DNA of 64,000 nt from Buxus sempervirens. Taxonomy: Eukaryota; Streptophyta; Magnoliopsida; Buxales; Buxaceae. The notes below the pieces were generated by a model that was not told the origin of the DNA, made no database searches, and saw only the letters and a list, made by a program, of their open reading frames with translations. How positions within the stretch are numbered: the first letter of the stretch is position 1; each line of letters starts with the position of its first letter. This document shows positions 35,530 to 45,029 of this stretch, piece by piece. The translations under genes were made by a program, and so were the position numbers. Location of the stretch: positions 37,899,439 through 37,963,438 of the forward strand of contig OX387191.1 in the NCBI GenBank assembly GCA_947561395.2, in the 5' to 3' direction.

Positions 35530-35563
35530 GTCACCCCAGGTTGGAAAGAACTCGTCCTCGAGT

Positions 35564-38500
35564 TCAGACTAGTGTCATCCGAATCCCAAAACAAGGACTT
35601 AGGTGCTTCACATTAAAGACATCAGAAGTCTTCAAGTGACTGGGCAGGCGCAACCTGTAAGCATTATCATTGATCTTCTGCATTACCTCACAAGGTCCAA
35701 TCTTCCGGTCCTTAAGCTTATTATACTCCCCAGCAGGAAAACGATCACGAGTTAATACTGCCCAAACAAAATCACCAACATCAAAAAGTACCTGACGACG
35801 ATGACTGTCAACCCGAGTCTTGTACTTGGTATTGCTCTCCTCAATGGCCAGTTTTACTTGCTCATGGATACCCCGAAGATGCGCCGCCATCTCATCTGCT
35901 TTAGGACTGAAACGTCCTATACGTGGAATAGGGGCTAAGTCCAGCACCCCGGATGGGTTTTGACCATAGACAATCTCAAATGGGCTTAAGCCTGTAGTTC
36001 TGTTTTTCGATCTGTTATAGGCAAATTCTGCCTGAGGTAATGCCAAATCCCACTGCTTTGGCTTAGTTCCTGCCAAACACCTCAAAAGGTTGCCCAAACT
36101 TCGATTCACCACCTCGGTCTGGCCATCCGTCTGGGGGTGGTAGGCGCTGCTAAAATTCAGTTGTGTCCCCAGTTTCCCCCACAAGCTCTGCCAGAAATGA
36201 CTGATGAACTTGGTATCAGGATCTGATGTGATAGATCGAGGAACACCATGCAAACGCACAATCTCCTTGAAGTATAGATGGGCGATCCGAGCAGCATCCA
36301 TAGTCTTCCTACAGGCTATAAAATGGGCCATCTTGGAAAACCTGTCAACCACCACAAAGATAGAATCCGAGGCCCGTTGGGTGCGGGGTAAGCCTAACAC
36401 AAAGTCCATGCTAACATCGAACCAAGGAGCTTCAGGAACAGGTAAGGGAGTGTACAGGCCTGCATTGGTGAGAACTCCCTTAGACCGTTGGCAAATATAA
36501 CAGCGGTCCACATAATGAGCCACATCACTGGTCAACTTGGGCCAGTAAAAGTCGGAAGAGATGAGGGCCAATGTCTTATCGCGGCCAAAGTGTCCCTCAT
36601 TATGAAGTTCACTTATAATCTGCTGCCTCAATGAACAATCTGGAATGCACAACTGCAATCCACGAAACAGGTAACCATTATGCAAAACAAAATCATGACG
36701 GTAACCATCAGTTACCTCCTGAAATATCCTTCCGAAGGAAGGATCAGCTGCATACATATCGGTGAAAGCCTCAAAGCCTGCAACTCTGTTACGCATGGTG
36801 GTGAGAAGTAAAGTGCGGCGACTTAGGGCATCTGCGACACGGTTCAGGCTCCCTGCTTGATGTCTCAGCGTAAAGGTGAAATCCTGTAAGTACGCCACCC
36901 ATTTGGCATGCCGTCTACTCAGCTTGTGTTGGCCATTAATGTACTTCAGAGCCTCATGATCAGTAAATAGAATAAACTCCCTCTGTACTAGGTAGTGACG
37001 CCAATGTTTCAAGGACTGAACTATGGCATAAAACTCCAGGTCATAGGTGGAATAATTTTTCTTTGAGCCCGATAGCTTCTCACTGAAAAAAGCAACCGGA
37101 CGCCCAGACTGACTCAGAACACCACCAATGCCAATGCCAGATGCATCACAATTTACCTCGAACACTTTGTCAAAATCAGGGAGTGCCAAAACTGGTGCTT
37201 CAGTCATCTTCTGCTTGACCAGTTGAAAACTAGCCTCAGCCTCGTCAGACCACTTGAAATCTCGTCCCTTGAGGCACTCTGTAATAGGAGCAATCAGAGT
37301 GCTGAAATTTCGGATGAATCGTCGATAGAAGGATGCCAACCCATGGAAACTTCTGACATCGTGCAGGGTCTTTGGTTCGGGCCACTCCAAGACTGCGTCT
37401 ATTTTTGACTGATCTGCATGAACACCATCAGTAGACACAACAAAGCCAAGAAAAGTTACAGAAGTAGTGAAAAAAGAACACTTCTTCTGGTTGACAAATA
37501 GGCACTCTGCCTTCAGCTTCTCAAAAACAGCACGGAGGTGATCAAAGTGTGAAGCCCATGTTGGACTATAAATGAGAATATCGTCAAAGTAAACCACAAC
37601 GAATTTCCCCATAAAAGGCCGTAAAATCTTATGCATAAACCTCATGAAGGTACTGGGTGCGTTGGATAGCCCAAAAGGCATGACCATCCACTCATATAAC
37701 CCATGTTGCGTTTTAAACGCTGTCTTCCACTCATCTCCAGGCCTTATTCTAATCTGATGGTATCCGCTTTTAAGGTCAATTTTTGAGAAAACCTTAGAAC
37801 CGGATAGCTGATCCAACATATCATCCAGGCGGGGAATTGGGAACCTGTACTTCACAGTAATCTTGTTGATTGCTCGACTATCAACACACATACGCCAAGA
37901 ACCATCCTTCTTTGGTACAAGTAGGGCAGGGACTGCACATGGGTTCATACTCTCACGAATATAACCCCTCTCTAATAACTCTGCTACCTGTTGCTGCAAC
38001 TCTTCAGCCTCCTTGGGACTGAGGCGGTATGCAGGTCGATTAGGTAAACTCGATCCTGGAACAAGATCAATCTGGTGCTGGATATCTCTCATAGGTGGTA
38101 GCCCAGGAGGAAGATCCTCTGGCATCAGGTCAACAAATTCTGATAGCAATTGCCGAACTTCTGCTGGTAAGTCAGAATCCATGGCCACTGTATTACTCCC
38201 GCAAGGCAGTAGAGCATATACTACATCTCCATGCTCAATCTCTTCTAAAAACCTGGACATAGAAAGTAGGTTAGTATTATTGGTTAGCGGTATAGGACTA
38301 GGTCCTTCCCGCCGGGGCGCCAACACAACCTTTTTTCCTTTGATGTGAAGTGAGTATGTATTCTTCCGTCCATCATGAACGACACTACGGTCATACTGCC
38401 AAGGTCGACCCAACAACACATGACATGCATCCATGGTCACAACATCACACCAGGCATTATCAAAATATTTTCTGCCAATTGAAAAAGACACGAGGCATCG

Positions 38501-39793
38501 CCTATCAACTGTTACCTCACTGCCTTTGTTTAGCCACGACAACTTGTATGGCTTAGGATGACGGTCCGTCTTCAACTGCAATTTCTGGACAGCCTCCTCG
38601 GACACGATATTCTCACAACTGCCGCTGTCAATGATCAATTTGCAAACTTTATCTGCAACTGTGCAGGTCGTATGGAAAATATTGGTCTTCAACCAATCAT
38701 CCCCTGAATCGCCCTTGGGGGTCAGTAGACTCTTGCGAACGACCAGAGTCTCATGGCCATCTCCATACAGCACATTGCCAGCATCATCATCATCATACAC
38801 GGGTTCATCAATCTCCTCGGTCTCGTCTACCACGTCTTCCTCAATCAACAAGTTTTTGCCCTTTTGATTAACTGATTTCCTGCAATCAGTAGCCCTATGC
38901 CCCTGTTCACCACAACGAAAACATCTAATAGTAGAGTTAGAATTACCCTGCGGTGGCTGCTGGGCAGGACGGGGGTCCTGAGGGCGAACTGGTCGATTGT
39001 TTTGATCGCTCTTGATCATTGGTCTCCTGTTCTGTTGTTTTTCAACTGCAAGTGCACGTTGGTATGCCTCCGAGATAGTCCACAATGAATGAAGACTGAG
39101 GACATCTTGCAGATTTTGACGCAAACCTCCCAAATACCGTGCCACCATCTGCTCCCCCGTCTCAGATAAATCGTTCCGGGCGATCAACTGGTAGAACTCC
39201 TCTGTATAATCATCGACCGATCTCGCACCCTGCCTCAACGTATGAAGTCGTTGAAATAAGGTTTGAGTGTAGCCGAAGGGAAGGAAGTGTCCCTTCATTT
39301 TCTTCTTCATCTTCTCCCAATCAGTGATCTTGGTCTTGCCCTGCCTGTCTCGTGAACGTCGCAACTGCTCCCACCACGCAGATGCTCTGCCTTTGAGTTT
39401 GATGGCAACTAGTTTCACTTTCAAACGATCTGAAACTTCCTTGTAATCAAAAATACGTTCCACTTCGTCTAACCAGTCAATGAATCCCTCGGCTTGTAAC
39501 GTACCAGAAAACTCTGGCAGATCGAACCGAAAACCGAGATCTCCACGACGCTCCTCCCGACCACGGTACCCCCTAACCGGAGCACGATTGTGATAGGGGT
39601 TTTCGAAAGTGGAATCAGAATCGTGATCGGAGACCTCACGATCCTCGAGATCACGCGCCGCTAGACGCTGGGTTAACTCTGTGACTTGCCTCTGCAAATC
39701 TTCAATCATTACATCCTGAACGCTACGATCATGGTGTTGAGCTTCCTCATTCGGAACCTGCCCACGACGACCACGACCACGACCACCAGCCAT
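35564..39793 (-). CDS. Gag-Pol polyprotein of the CRM-like gypsy element
   Basis: 1409 codons from the ATG at 39793; the frame is open 20 codons further upstream, but that stretch overlaps the primer-binding site. Domains with approximate residues: gag core about 90-260 (DLPEFSGTLQAEGFIDWL, ARYLGGL), zinc knuckle CFRCGEQGHRATDC about 291-304, protease IIDSGS about 387, RT with KDGSWRMCVDSRAIN and YFDD about 735, RNase H NCDASG about 882, integrase HHCC zinc site about 1063-1100, Asp-Asp-Glu core about 1129-1228 (SDPDTKF, HPQTDGQTE), integrase C-terminal KIGPCEVMQKIN. No chromodomain is seen. It makes virus-like particles, copies element RNA and integrates the cDNA. All catalytic motifs look intact. 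The end (FGIRMTLV) appears to be a frameshifted terminus. Confidence 0.93.
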   Translation of the reverse strand: MAGGRGRGRRGQVPNEEAQHHDRSVQDVMIEDLQRQVTELTQRLAARDLEDREVSDHDSDSTFENPYHNRAPVRGYRGREERRGDLGFRFDLPEFSGTLQAEGFIDWLDEVERIFDYKEVSDRLKVKLVAIKLKGRASAWWEQLRRSRDRQGKTKITDWEKMKKKMKGHFLPFGYTQTLFQRLHTLRQGARSVDDYTEEFYQLIARNDLSETGEQMVARYLGGLRQNLQDVLSLHSLWTISEAYQRALAVEKQQNRRPMIKSDQNNRPVRPQDPRPAQQPPQGNSNSTIRCFRCGEQGHRATDCRKSVNQKGKNLLIEEDVVDETEEIDEPVYDDDDAGNVLYGDGHETLVVRKSLLTPKGDSGDDWLKTNIFHTTCTVADKVCKLIIDSGSCENIVSEEAVQKLQLKTDRHPKPYKLSWLNKGSEVTVDRRCLVSFSIGRKYFDNAWCDVVTMDACHVLLGRPWQYDRSVVHDGRKNTYSLHIKGKKVVLAPRREGPSPIPLTNNTNLLSMSRFLEEIEHGDVVYALLPCGSNTVAMDSDLPAEVRQLLSEFVDLMPEDLPPGLPPMRDIQHQIDLVPGSSLPNRPAYRLSPKEAEELQQQVAELLERGYIRESMNPCAVPALLVPKKDGSWRMCVDSRAINKITVKYRFPIPRLDDMLDQLSGSKVFSKIDLKSGYHQIRIRPGDEWKTAFKTQHGLYEWMVMPFGLSNAPSTFMRFMHKILRPFMGKFVVVYFDDILIYSPTWASHFDHLRAVFEKLKAECLFVNQKKCSFFTTSVTFLGFVVSTDGVHADQSKIDAVLEWPEPKTLHDVRSFHGLASFYRRFIRNFSTLIAPITECLKGRDFKWSDEAEASFQLVKQKMTEAPVLALPDFDKVFEVNCDASGIGIGGVLSQSGRPVAFFSEKLSGSKKNYSTYDLEFYAIVQSLKHWRHYLVQREFILFTDHEALKYINGQHKLSRRHAKWVAYLQDFTFTLRHQAGSLNRVADALSRRTLLLTTMRNRVAGFEAFTDMYAADPSFGRIFQEVTDGYRHDFVLHNGYLFRGLQLCIPDCSLRQQIISELHNEGHFGRDKTLALISSDFYWPKLTSDVAHYVDRCYICQRSKGVLTNAGLYTPLPVPEAPWFDVSMDFVLGLPRTQRASDSIFVVVDRFSKMAHFIACRKTMDAARIAHLYFKEIVRLHGVPRSITSDPDTKFISHFWQSLWGKLGTQLNFSSAYHPQTDGQTEVVNRSLGNLLRCLAGTKPKQWDLALPQAEFAYNRSKNRTTGLSPFEIVYGQNPSGVLDLAPIPRIGRFSPKADEMAAHLRGIHEQVKLAIEESNTKYKTRVDSHRRQVLFDVGDFVWAVLTRDRFPAGEYNKLKDRKIGPCEVMQKINDNAYRLRLPSHLKTSDVFNVKHLSPCFGIRMTLV
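35585..35587 (-). other. Apparent 1-base deletion shifting the end of pol
   Basis: At a GGG run (minus strand) after LSPCFG the frame is lost and stops 8 codons later. One frame over, an acidic reading (DSDDTSLNSRTSSF) continues through the polypurine tract and into the 3' LTR to GRK-stop. Related gypsy polyproteins usually carry such a Ser/Asp-rich tail after LSP(Y/F).G. Confidence 0.6.
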
Positions 39794-39830
39794 TAAAACT
39801 GATGAAATATCACCCCAGGAAGATGTTGAA

Positions 39831-39842
39831 GCTCTGATACCA
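39831..39842 (-). other. Primer-binding site, initiator tRNA-Met type
   Basis: Minus strand TGGTATCAGAGC, the classical complement of the 3' end of plant initiator tRNA-Met, two bases inside the 5' LTR. Confidence 0.9.
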
Positions 39843-39844
39843 AC

Positions 39845-40486
39845 TGACGCCAAACAGAATAGAGATTATTCTGTAGGCTAGTTCAAACAGATGATAAACA
39901 GGGAAAAACACAAGCAGCTTGCCCAAAACACAGAGAAAAACGTCTCTGAGGTTCAATTCTATATTAATTCATCAAGTCCCCTAAACTGAGTCCACAAGCC
40001 GGACTTTATAGCGAAAATTGTCTATACTGGAAAGTTACTAAAAACGGCAAAATCCCTTAAGGCATGCCTAAATAAAATATAGAAATAAATAAGCATCCTA
40101 TGAAAAATCTAGCCCAAATCGGTTTTAAAATCACTTCCTAATTGACAAACGAAGTATTACCAAAAATAGCAACAAATAACTAAGAATAGCAATTCGGAGG
40201 GGAAAACAGCGGATTTGGAGGTCGATAAAGGTGCACATCGACTTTAGTCATGTAGCATGGCGTGCGCACCGGAAATATCTTTCTGAATTGGGGTCATATG
40301 CGCGATTCCGATAACCGTAGCCAAAGTTATGGCCAAAATACTAAAACGCGCTCAAAACTGCCCCAATTAGAAATATATCACCATCACTTCCTACCTTTGC
40401 GATGCTCTGCCAACTCATGGTATTCCAGCGCCATCAATGTACAATCTGACAGCTCCGCATCATCTGTCTCGGATCCCCCTGCATCA
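39845..40486 (-). repeat. 5' LTR of the gypsy element
   Basis: 642 bp, same ends as the 3' LTR. A TATAAAG box on the minus strand at 40010-40004 is a candidate promoter for the element RNA. Confidence 0.95.
40004..40010 (-). promoter_or_regulatory. Candidate TATA box of the gypsy 5' LTR
   Basis: TATAAAG on the minus strand, about 160 bases before the LTR's inner edge, conserved in both LTRs. Confidence 0.45.
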
Positions 40487-40699
40487 GAATCAAAATAAAC
40501 TCAATCTATTCTAATTTGAAAACAAAAGTCTCTCAAAAACCTAGTTTAGTAGAATGTGCACAAATTCTTTGTTAAAATGAATTTTAAGATAAATCCTGTG
40601 CAAAATCTTTTTAAACACCTAAATCTTATTTGTACATAGGTTGGATTTGATCAAAAATCATTTTATAGTTGAAATGTACTCAAAAGAATGAAAATAGGG

Positions 40700-40905
40700 A
40701 AATTTGGGTTGGGCGCTCGACATGGCGCTCGAGCGTCCAGACAGGTGACAGAAGAAATAGAGTTCCAGAAGTTGATGCTTGGCATAGCGCTCGAACGTCA
40801 TGTTGGGCGCTCGGCTTATTTGCTTTTGCTTACTTTCGGGTTTTGAGATTCTTAAGAAAACACAGGTGGGGCGCTTGGGGTTGCGCTCGAGCGTGATCCC
40901 AAGCG
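40700..40905. repeat. Private palindromic word cluster of the 33495 unit (GCGCTCGAGCG)
   Basis: Seven or so GGGCGCTCG, GGCGCTCGAGCGT, GCGCTTGG and CAAGCGCTTGG words, several perfect palindromes, in 205 bases of otherwise AT-rich DNA. Begins about 290 bases past the donor in sense direction. Confidence 0.7.
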
Positions 40906-41626
40906 CTTGGCCAAAATAGCAGTTCGCGAATAGATTTTGAAATTCTTCTAATTTTTGGAATTTAAACTTCTAAAACATAATTTAATTCATCTAAAACACT
41001 GTAAACACCTTCTAAATGATTAAATGAACAGTTGCTAACAAGAAATCATCACATAAACTTAGATTTAATTCAGATCTAAGGATTTCTCATTTTTCATCTC
41101 AAAACTGATGGAATTTTCAATCGGCATATCAATTTTAATGATTCATGCTTTTAATCCGAAAATCATATGTAAATCAATTTGTAAAGGTACGACTTACATG
41201 TTAGAAATCAATTTTGAACTCCAACACCAACGGAATCAAAGATTTGAGCTCAATACAAAATCTCTTCACTCACATTAACTGAATTCTGCAAAAAACAACT
41301 TAGCATGATCAGATTTCTCCTAGATCTGATCTCTAGCTCATAACATGAATTAATTCTGACGAATTTTAGTATATATAATCAGATCTCACCTGATTGAATT
41401 CTGTGCTTAATAAATTCTCTAATCTCGACAAATTTTCAGTTGTATGAAGGGCTGATCTTCACTTACTCTTCTCCTTAATCCAATTCAACGACCTCCATTT
41501 TTTGCTCCTTCTTCCTTCTTCTACTTCTCCAGATCTCCTTCTCCTTCTAGATTCTTCTAGCTTCTCAAATCCTGTAGAGAAATTATGATTCTGTTTCAGC
41601 AAAATAGAACCAATCGTGTATGGCCT

Positions 41627-41635
41627 CTATTTATA
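41627..41635 (-). promoter_or_regulatory. TATA box of the 33495 unit
   Basis: TATAAATAG on the minus strand, followed by GAGGCC and a leader of about 400 bases to the donor CATGTAAGTC. Confidence 0.55.
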
Positions 41636-41946
41636 CTAGCAGTTGCCGCCCAAGCTATTTTGAATTAGTACCTGATTTGCTGCGTGCTCCACCACACAAC
41701 CATACCCTACATGAAGTATGATTTGATGCAATGCCACTCCAAATAAAAATTAAACTCAACGAATAAATTAAATTTAATTATTTACCTCATAAGAACACTT
41801 TCTTTTGCACTTTTTTGTTTTCTTCATAAATTAATAAAACACTGTAAACACTCTCACTTTCCTATATCAATTAATGCATGATCAATAGGCTTTATTAATA
41901 AAATCCAAGTTTTAATAATATTAAAAATTCGGGATTTTACAAGCAG

Positions 41947-43367
41947 TACCTGCCGTAGTTAAATATGATTTAAAGTAGTTATTATTTGTTGTTTATTAGC
42001 AATGCTATTGTGCTGGGTACTATATAAGTAGATGCAAACACTGTTTATGGAGCATCAGACTGGATTATTCTATGGGTTTTATTTAGGCAGTGTTTAGTTA
42101 CTTATCTATGTGTTACGGATGTGAGGAGGCTTGTTCTATTTGTGTCTCTATGACTATGTTTTTGTTGTTTTCAAGTCAAGTCCCTTGTATTGTTTTGAAT
42201 ATGATTGACATGAGGAACTTGAGATCTTACTATTGCTCTTTTCAGGATCATCTTTTTCAGGTCAAAGAATATGCTTCATGCTTATTTTGATTTCTCAATA
42301 GGCCACCCATATTCTCAATTGCTAAGATTTGAGATTTTCACCAAATTTGTGATCATTTACTTACTATTCCTCTTGAGTGTTGTTAAATTTTTTTAGTGCT
42401 GTTATGTTTCTTTCCGATGGTGCAACTGCAACATGAGACCCTTCAGGAACCTGAAGCTAGAAACCTCGGGGGACATGTTATTGGAGACTCAACGTCTAGC
42501 AACAAGACTGCTACAACAAGTTCTTGGTGCTGCTACAGCACGTCCTACATTATAAGCATTTAAATTACTTTCTTATTCTTTAGTACCTTTCTTTCAATAA
42601 AAGAATTATGTGACAATTCTTCAATTTGGAGAAATGTTATAGTGGCAATCTTCTAGTTCTTTGTCCCATCATTTTTCATTAACGCGTCCAATCATTTTTT
42701 CAAGAAAGCGAAAACTCAATAGACCTTTTAATTGTCGTTATCTTAGAGCACAGGCTTTTTTGTTTGCCCGAAAATCCTGAGAATAAAATGCAGAGAAATT
42801 TTTATTGATAAATAAATTCTCCATCGCCAGATTTCTTGTTGTTTGGACAGCCTTGAAAAAGGGATTGTGAGAGATTCATATATCAAATTATTGGCACCTA
42901 GAAAGTGACTTGAGGATCACAACTGGGATGAGAGAAACAGAGAATTCGCCAGGTTTATAATTTGTTTCTCCAATGTGCAGACACTGTTTTAAATTCATGA
43001 AAACAACGAATAAATTTTTCCAAGAAAGCATAAAAATATTGAATAAGCCATTAATGGGAAACAGAGTTCTAAATGACGATCACGGCACAACAAGAGCCCA
43101 GTAGCCAATTATCTATCAACAAGCAAAGCCACAAATTGCATTCCGTCTGAAATGGCAAACTATATGGCTCTAACAAAATCCTCTTAACTTGCAATAACAC
43201 TTCGGCAAGACAAAAAATAAGCTACTTTGGGCCAATATCCTTGAGTGCACAGATCTCCTCCTCTCCCGTTTACTACAAAAGTACTTCAATGCTAGAAGCT
43301 TATGAGATAAAGGGCACTAGCTCAAGAGGGACTGCTCTGCATCATAAAAAGACTTGTTAAGACATCT
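41947..43367. other. Spacer, remains of the split locus
   Basis: Starts with the continuation of the viroplasmin-like frame (to about 41972). A possible exon at 42415-42556 (VQLQHETLQEPEARNLGGHV, then a stop) on the plus strand is not recognisable. Nothing else supportable. Confidence 0.35.
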
Positions 43368-43663
43368 TCAAGGCTGTAACCTTCTTTTCCCTTTGGACCA
43401 GAGCATAAGATAAAGACCAGTAAACATGAGTAACATTCCTGCAATGCTACAAAATAATGTAAGTACTAAAACCGTTTTTTTTAAGGAAATTGGGTTACAT
43501 GGCAATTTCTATTCAATTGCAAATCCTTACATAGTCCAAGCAGCTTAAATAATTTCATCGATGAGTATATCAATATATTAGCTTTACCTTCCTTCTCCTA
43601 AGGTGATTGCAGAGATAATGACACAGAAGACAGTTCAAACAGGACCAACAGGAGATGGCCATC
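43368..43663 (-). pseudogene. WAT1-related (EamA-type) transporter, last two exons, decayed
   Basis: Exon 43663-43588 reads TVFCVIISAITLGEG and splices (donor GTAAAG, acceptor TTTTGTAG) to 43446, where it continues SIAGMLLMFTGLYLMLWSKG. Joined, this matches the last membrane helices of plant WAT1/nodulin-MtN21-like proteins, where ..S(V/I)..ITLG...GS..GM..M..GLY.VLW.KGKEG is typical. The joining codon (AG|C) is in frame across the intron. A TGA lies in the first exon (GPV-stop-TVF), and a frameshift after KGK separates the likely C-terminal EGYSLEDV. Upstream exons were not found, so this is a broken or partial copy. Confidence 0.5.
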
Positions 43664-45029
43664 TGCATTATTATGTGAACAATGAGTTCTACTCAAATTA
43701 ACAGAAAATTTACAAGACAACCTATTAGAACTCTCTCTGAGTGGAAAATAAAGGTAAAAATATAGCAAGGACCTTAACAATCAAGGATGAGCCAATTTAA
43801 GAAATCACAAACATTATCATTCAGATTGGAAATTTTGTCCCAAAAACTCTTGACAAAGGGAAATCATTTTTGTGGTCAACTCAGAAGAAAATGAAGGACA
43901 TCACTGCAATCTTCCTTTTTTAAATGAATAATTAAAATCAACACATAAGAGGATGATGAGGTTTACGATACAAGACATCCAAACCCAATCATTTTAGTCG
44001 ATGGAGACCACTAAAATGATTCAGTACTCACAATCAGACTTTAAAATTTGTTATTTGGCATCACAGGATTCATGTTGCCGATCCTATCAACAAATTAACT
44101 AACGCTAACTGTTTGGGTTGGGCTACATGAGTTCTAGACTGCAATTACCTATCAAAGAAGGGAAATTTTTGTCTTTTCATTTAGTTTGAGTAAAATTACA
44201 AGCCTAGACTTCTATATTGGAATAGCAAATGTCTTTCACCTTCACATAGGTAGTGAGTGCATTTAAAAGCTTTAAGGTGATGAATATTACAATGGAAAAA
44301 TAATAACAATACAGATATAGTTTAGTAATTAACATTCTTTCTTTATCTGTTTCCAAACTTCAGTTGTATCAGACTCCCTACAAGATTCCAGGCGATAAGG
44401 TATATGCAAAGAGAGGCAATGTGTTCGGCACTACAAAATAAATTCAGTTAATTAATTGCATGTATGGTACTTGAATTGTTGACCCATGTCTAGTTTATTT
44501 GAGAAATTTCATCTTTTCCTCATCATATTGCAGTCACTTTTGGAGACAAATAAAACATTAATAAATCTAGTTTCTAAGTTGAAATATTAATGCCTTTCTT
44601 CCCAAAAGAGTAATACTCATCCTCTTCTAAGACAAAATTAACTTGACCAATATAGGTAAATCAGCTCCTTTTCTCATGTATGTAAAATGACACGGGTCAT
44701 AAAATCAGCAGCCTCCAATTACACGCCTGTTTCAGCATGCAGGTTTATGGTTGTTTCCACAATCACACTGACTGATGACAAAAGCCATTGGATACCCAAA
44801 AAATTCCCACTCAAGACAACATGGTTCAAGATTGATCTAATATCACAAAGACACAACAAGCACAAAAACACAAAGGGAAATTAAAAACAGAAAAAGGGGA
44901 ATCAAACCTTAATGCGAGATGGCCACGAGCTACTCTCATTTTGAATTCGGTGGATTGCCATGGGGATAGATAAATGGCTGCCAAAAGGAAATTCAAACTT
45001 CTAGTATCATGAAAATCATTGTTTGTGAA
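43664..45029. other. Spacer without recognisable gene
   Basis: AT-rich, with one short exon-like stretch on plus (44365-44399, LYQTPYKIPGDK between AG and GT) that I cannot assign. No element ends found. Confidence 0.4.

Larger units (their letters stand above)
34888..40486 (-). mobile_element. Ty3/gypsy LTR retrotransposon, CRM-like chromovirus, near-complete and young
   Basis: 5599 bp flanked by a perfect GAATC duplication (34883-34887, 40487-40491). Both LTRs are 642 bp and I count eight substitutions between them (about 1.2%), indicating a recent insertion. Order in sense (minus): 5' LTR 40486-39845, tRNA-iMet primer site, gag-protease-RT-RNase H-integrase in one frame, weak polypurine tract, 3' LTR 35529-34888. 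The single long polyprotein frame, gag sequence and short LTR fit CRM-type chromoviruses, but clade assignment is by eye. It sits inside the 33495-41941 unit. Confidence 0.95.
33495..41941 (-). mobile_element. Group-1 (TGTAAY) solo-LTR-like unit, interrupted by a gypsy element
   Basis: Starts TGTAACGCCCTGGATTCGGG and ends TTCGGGATTTTACA, flanked by AGCAG (33490-33494 and 41942-41946). Without the gypsy insertion the unit is about 2.84 kb. Minus-strand sense: TATAAATAG 41635-41627, donor CAT then GTAAGT (GT 41197-41196), word cluster 40700-40905, block TGGATCCGTATCGAGCTATGCC (34252) and AGTACAY-type repeats (34290-34470). The palindrome is at 33741-33758 and acceptor CCAG at 33720-33719, followed by an exon reading LEEDDTKG-stop. 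No coding domain of its own. Confidence 0.8.

Noticed and set aside
35305..38867. Many open frames on the plus strand opposite the gypsy polyprotein (for example 38013-38348, 38631-38867)
   Set aside because: They are antisense shadows of the long minus-strand Gag-Pol frame and show no domain.
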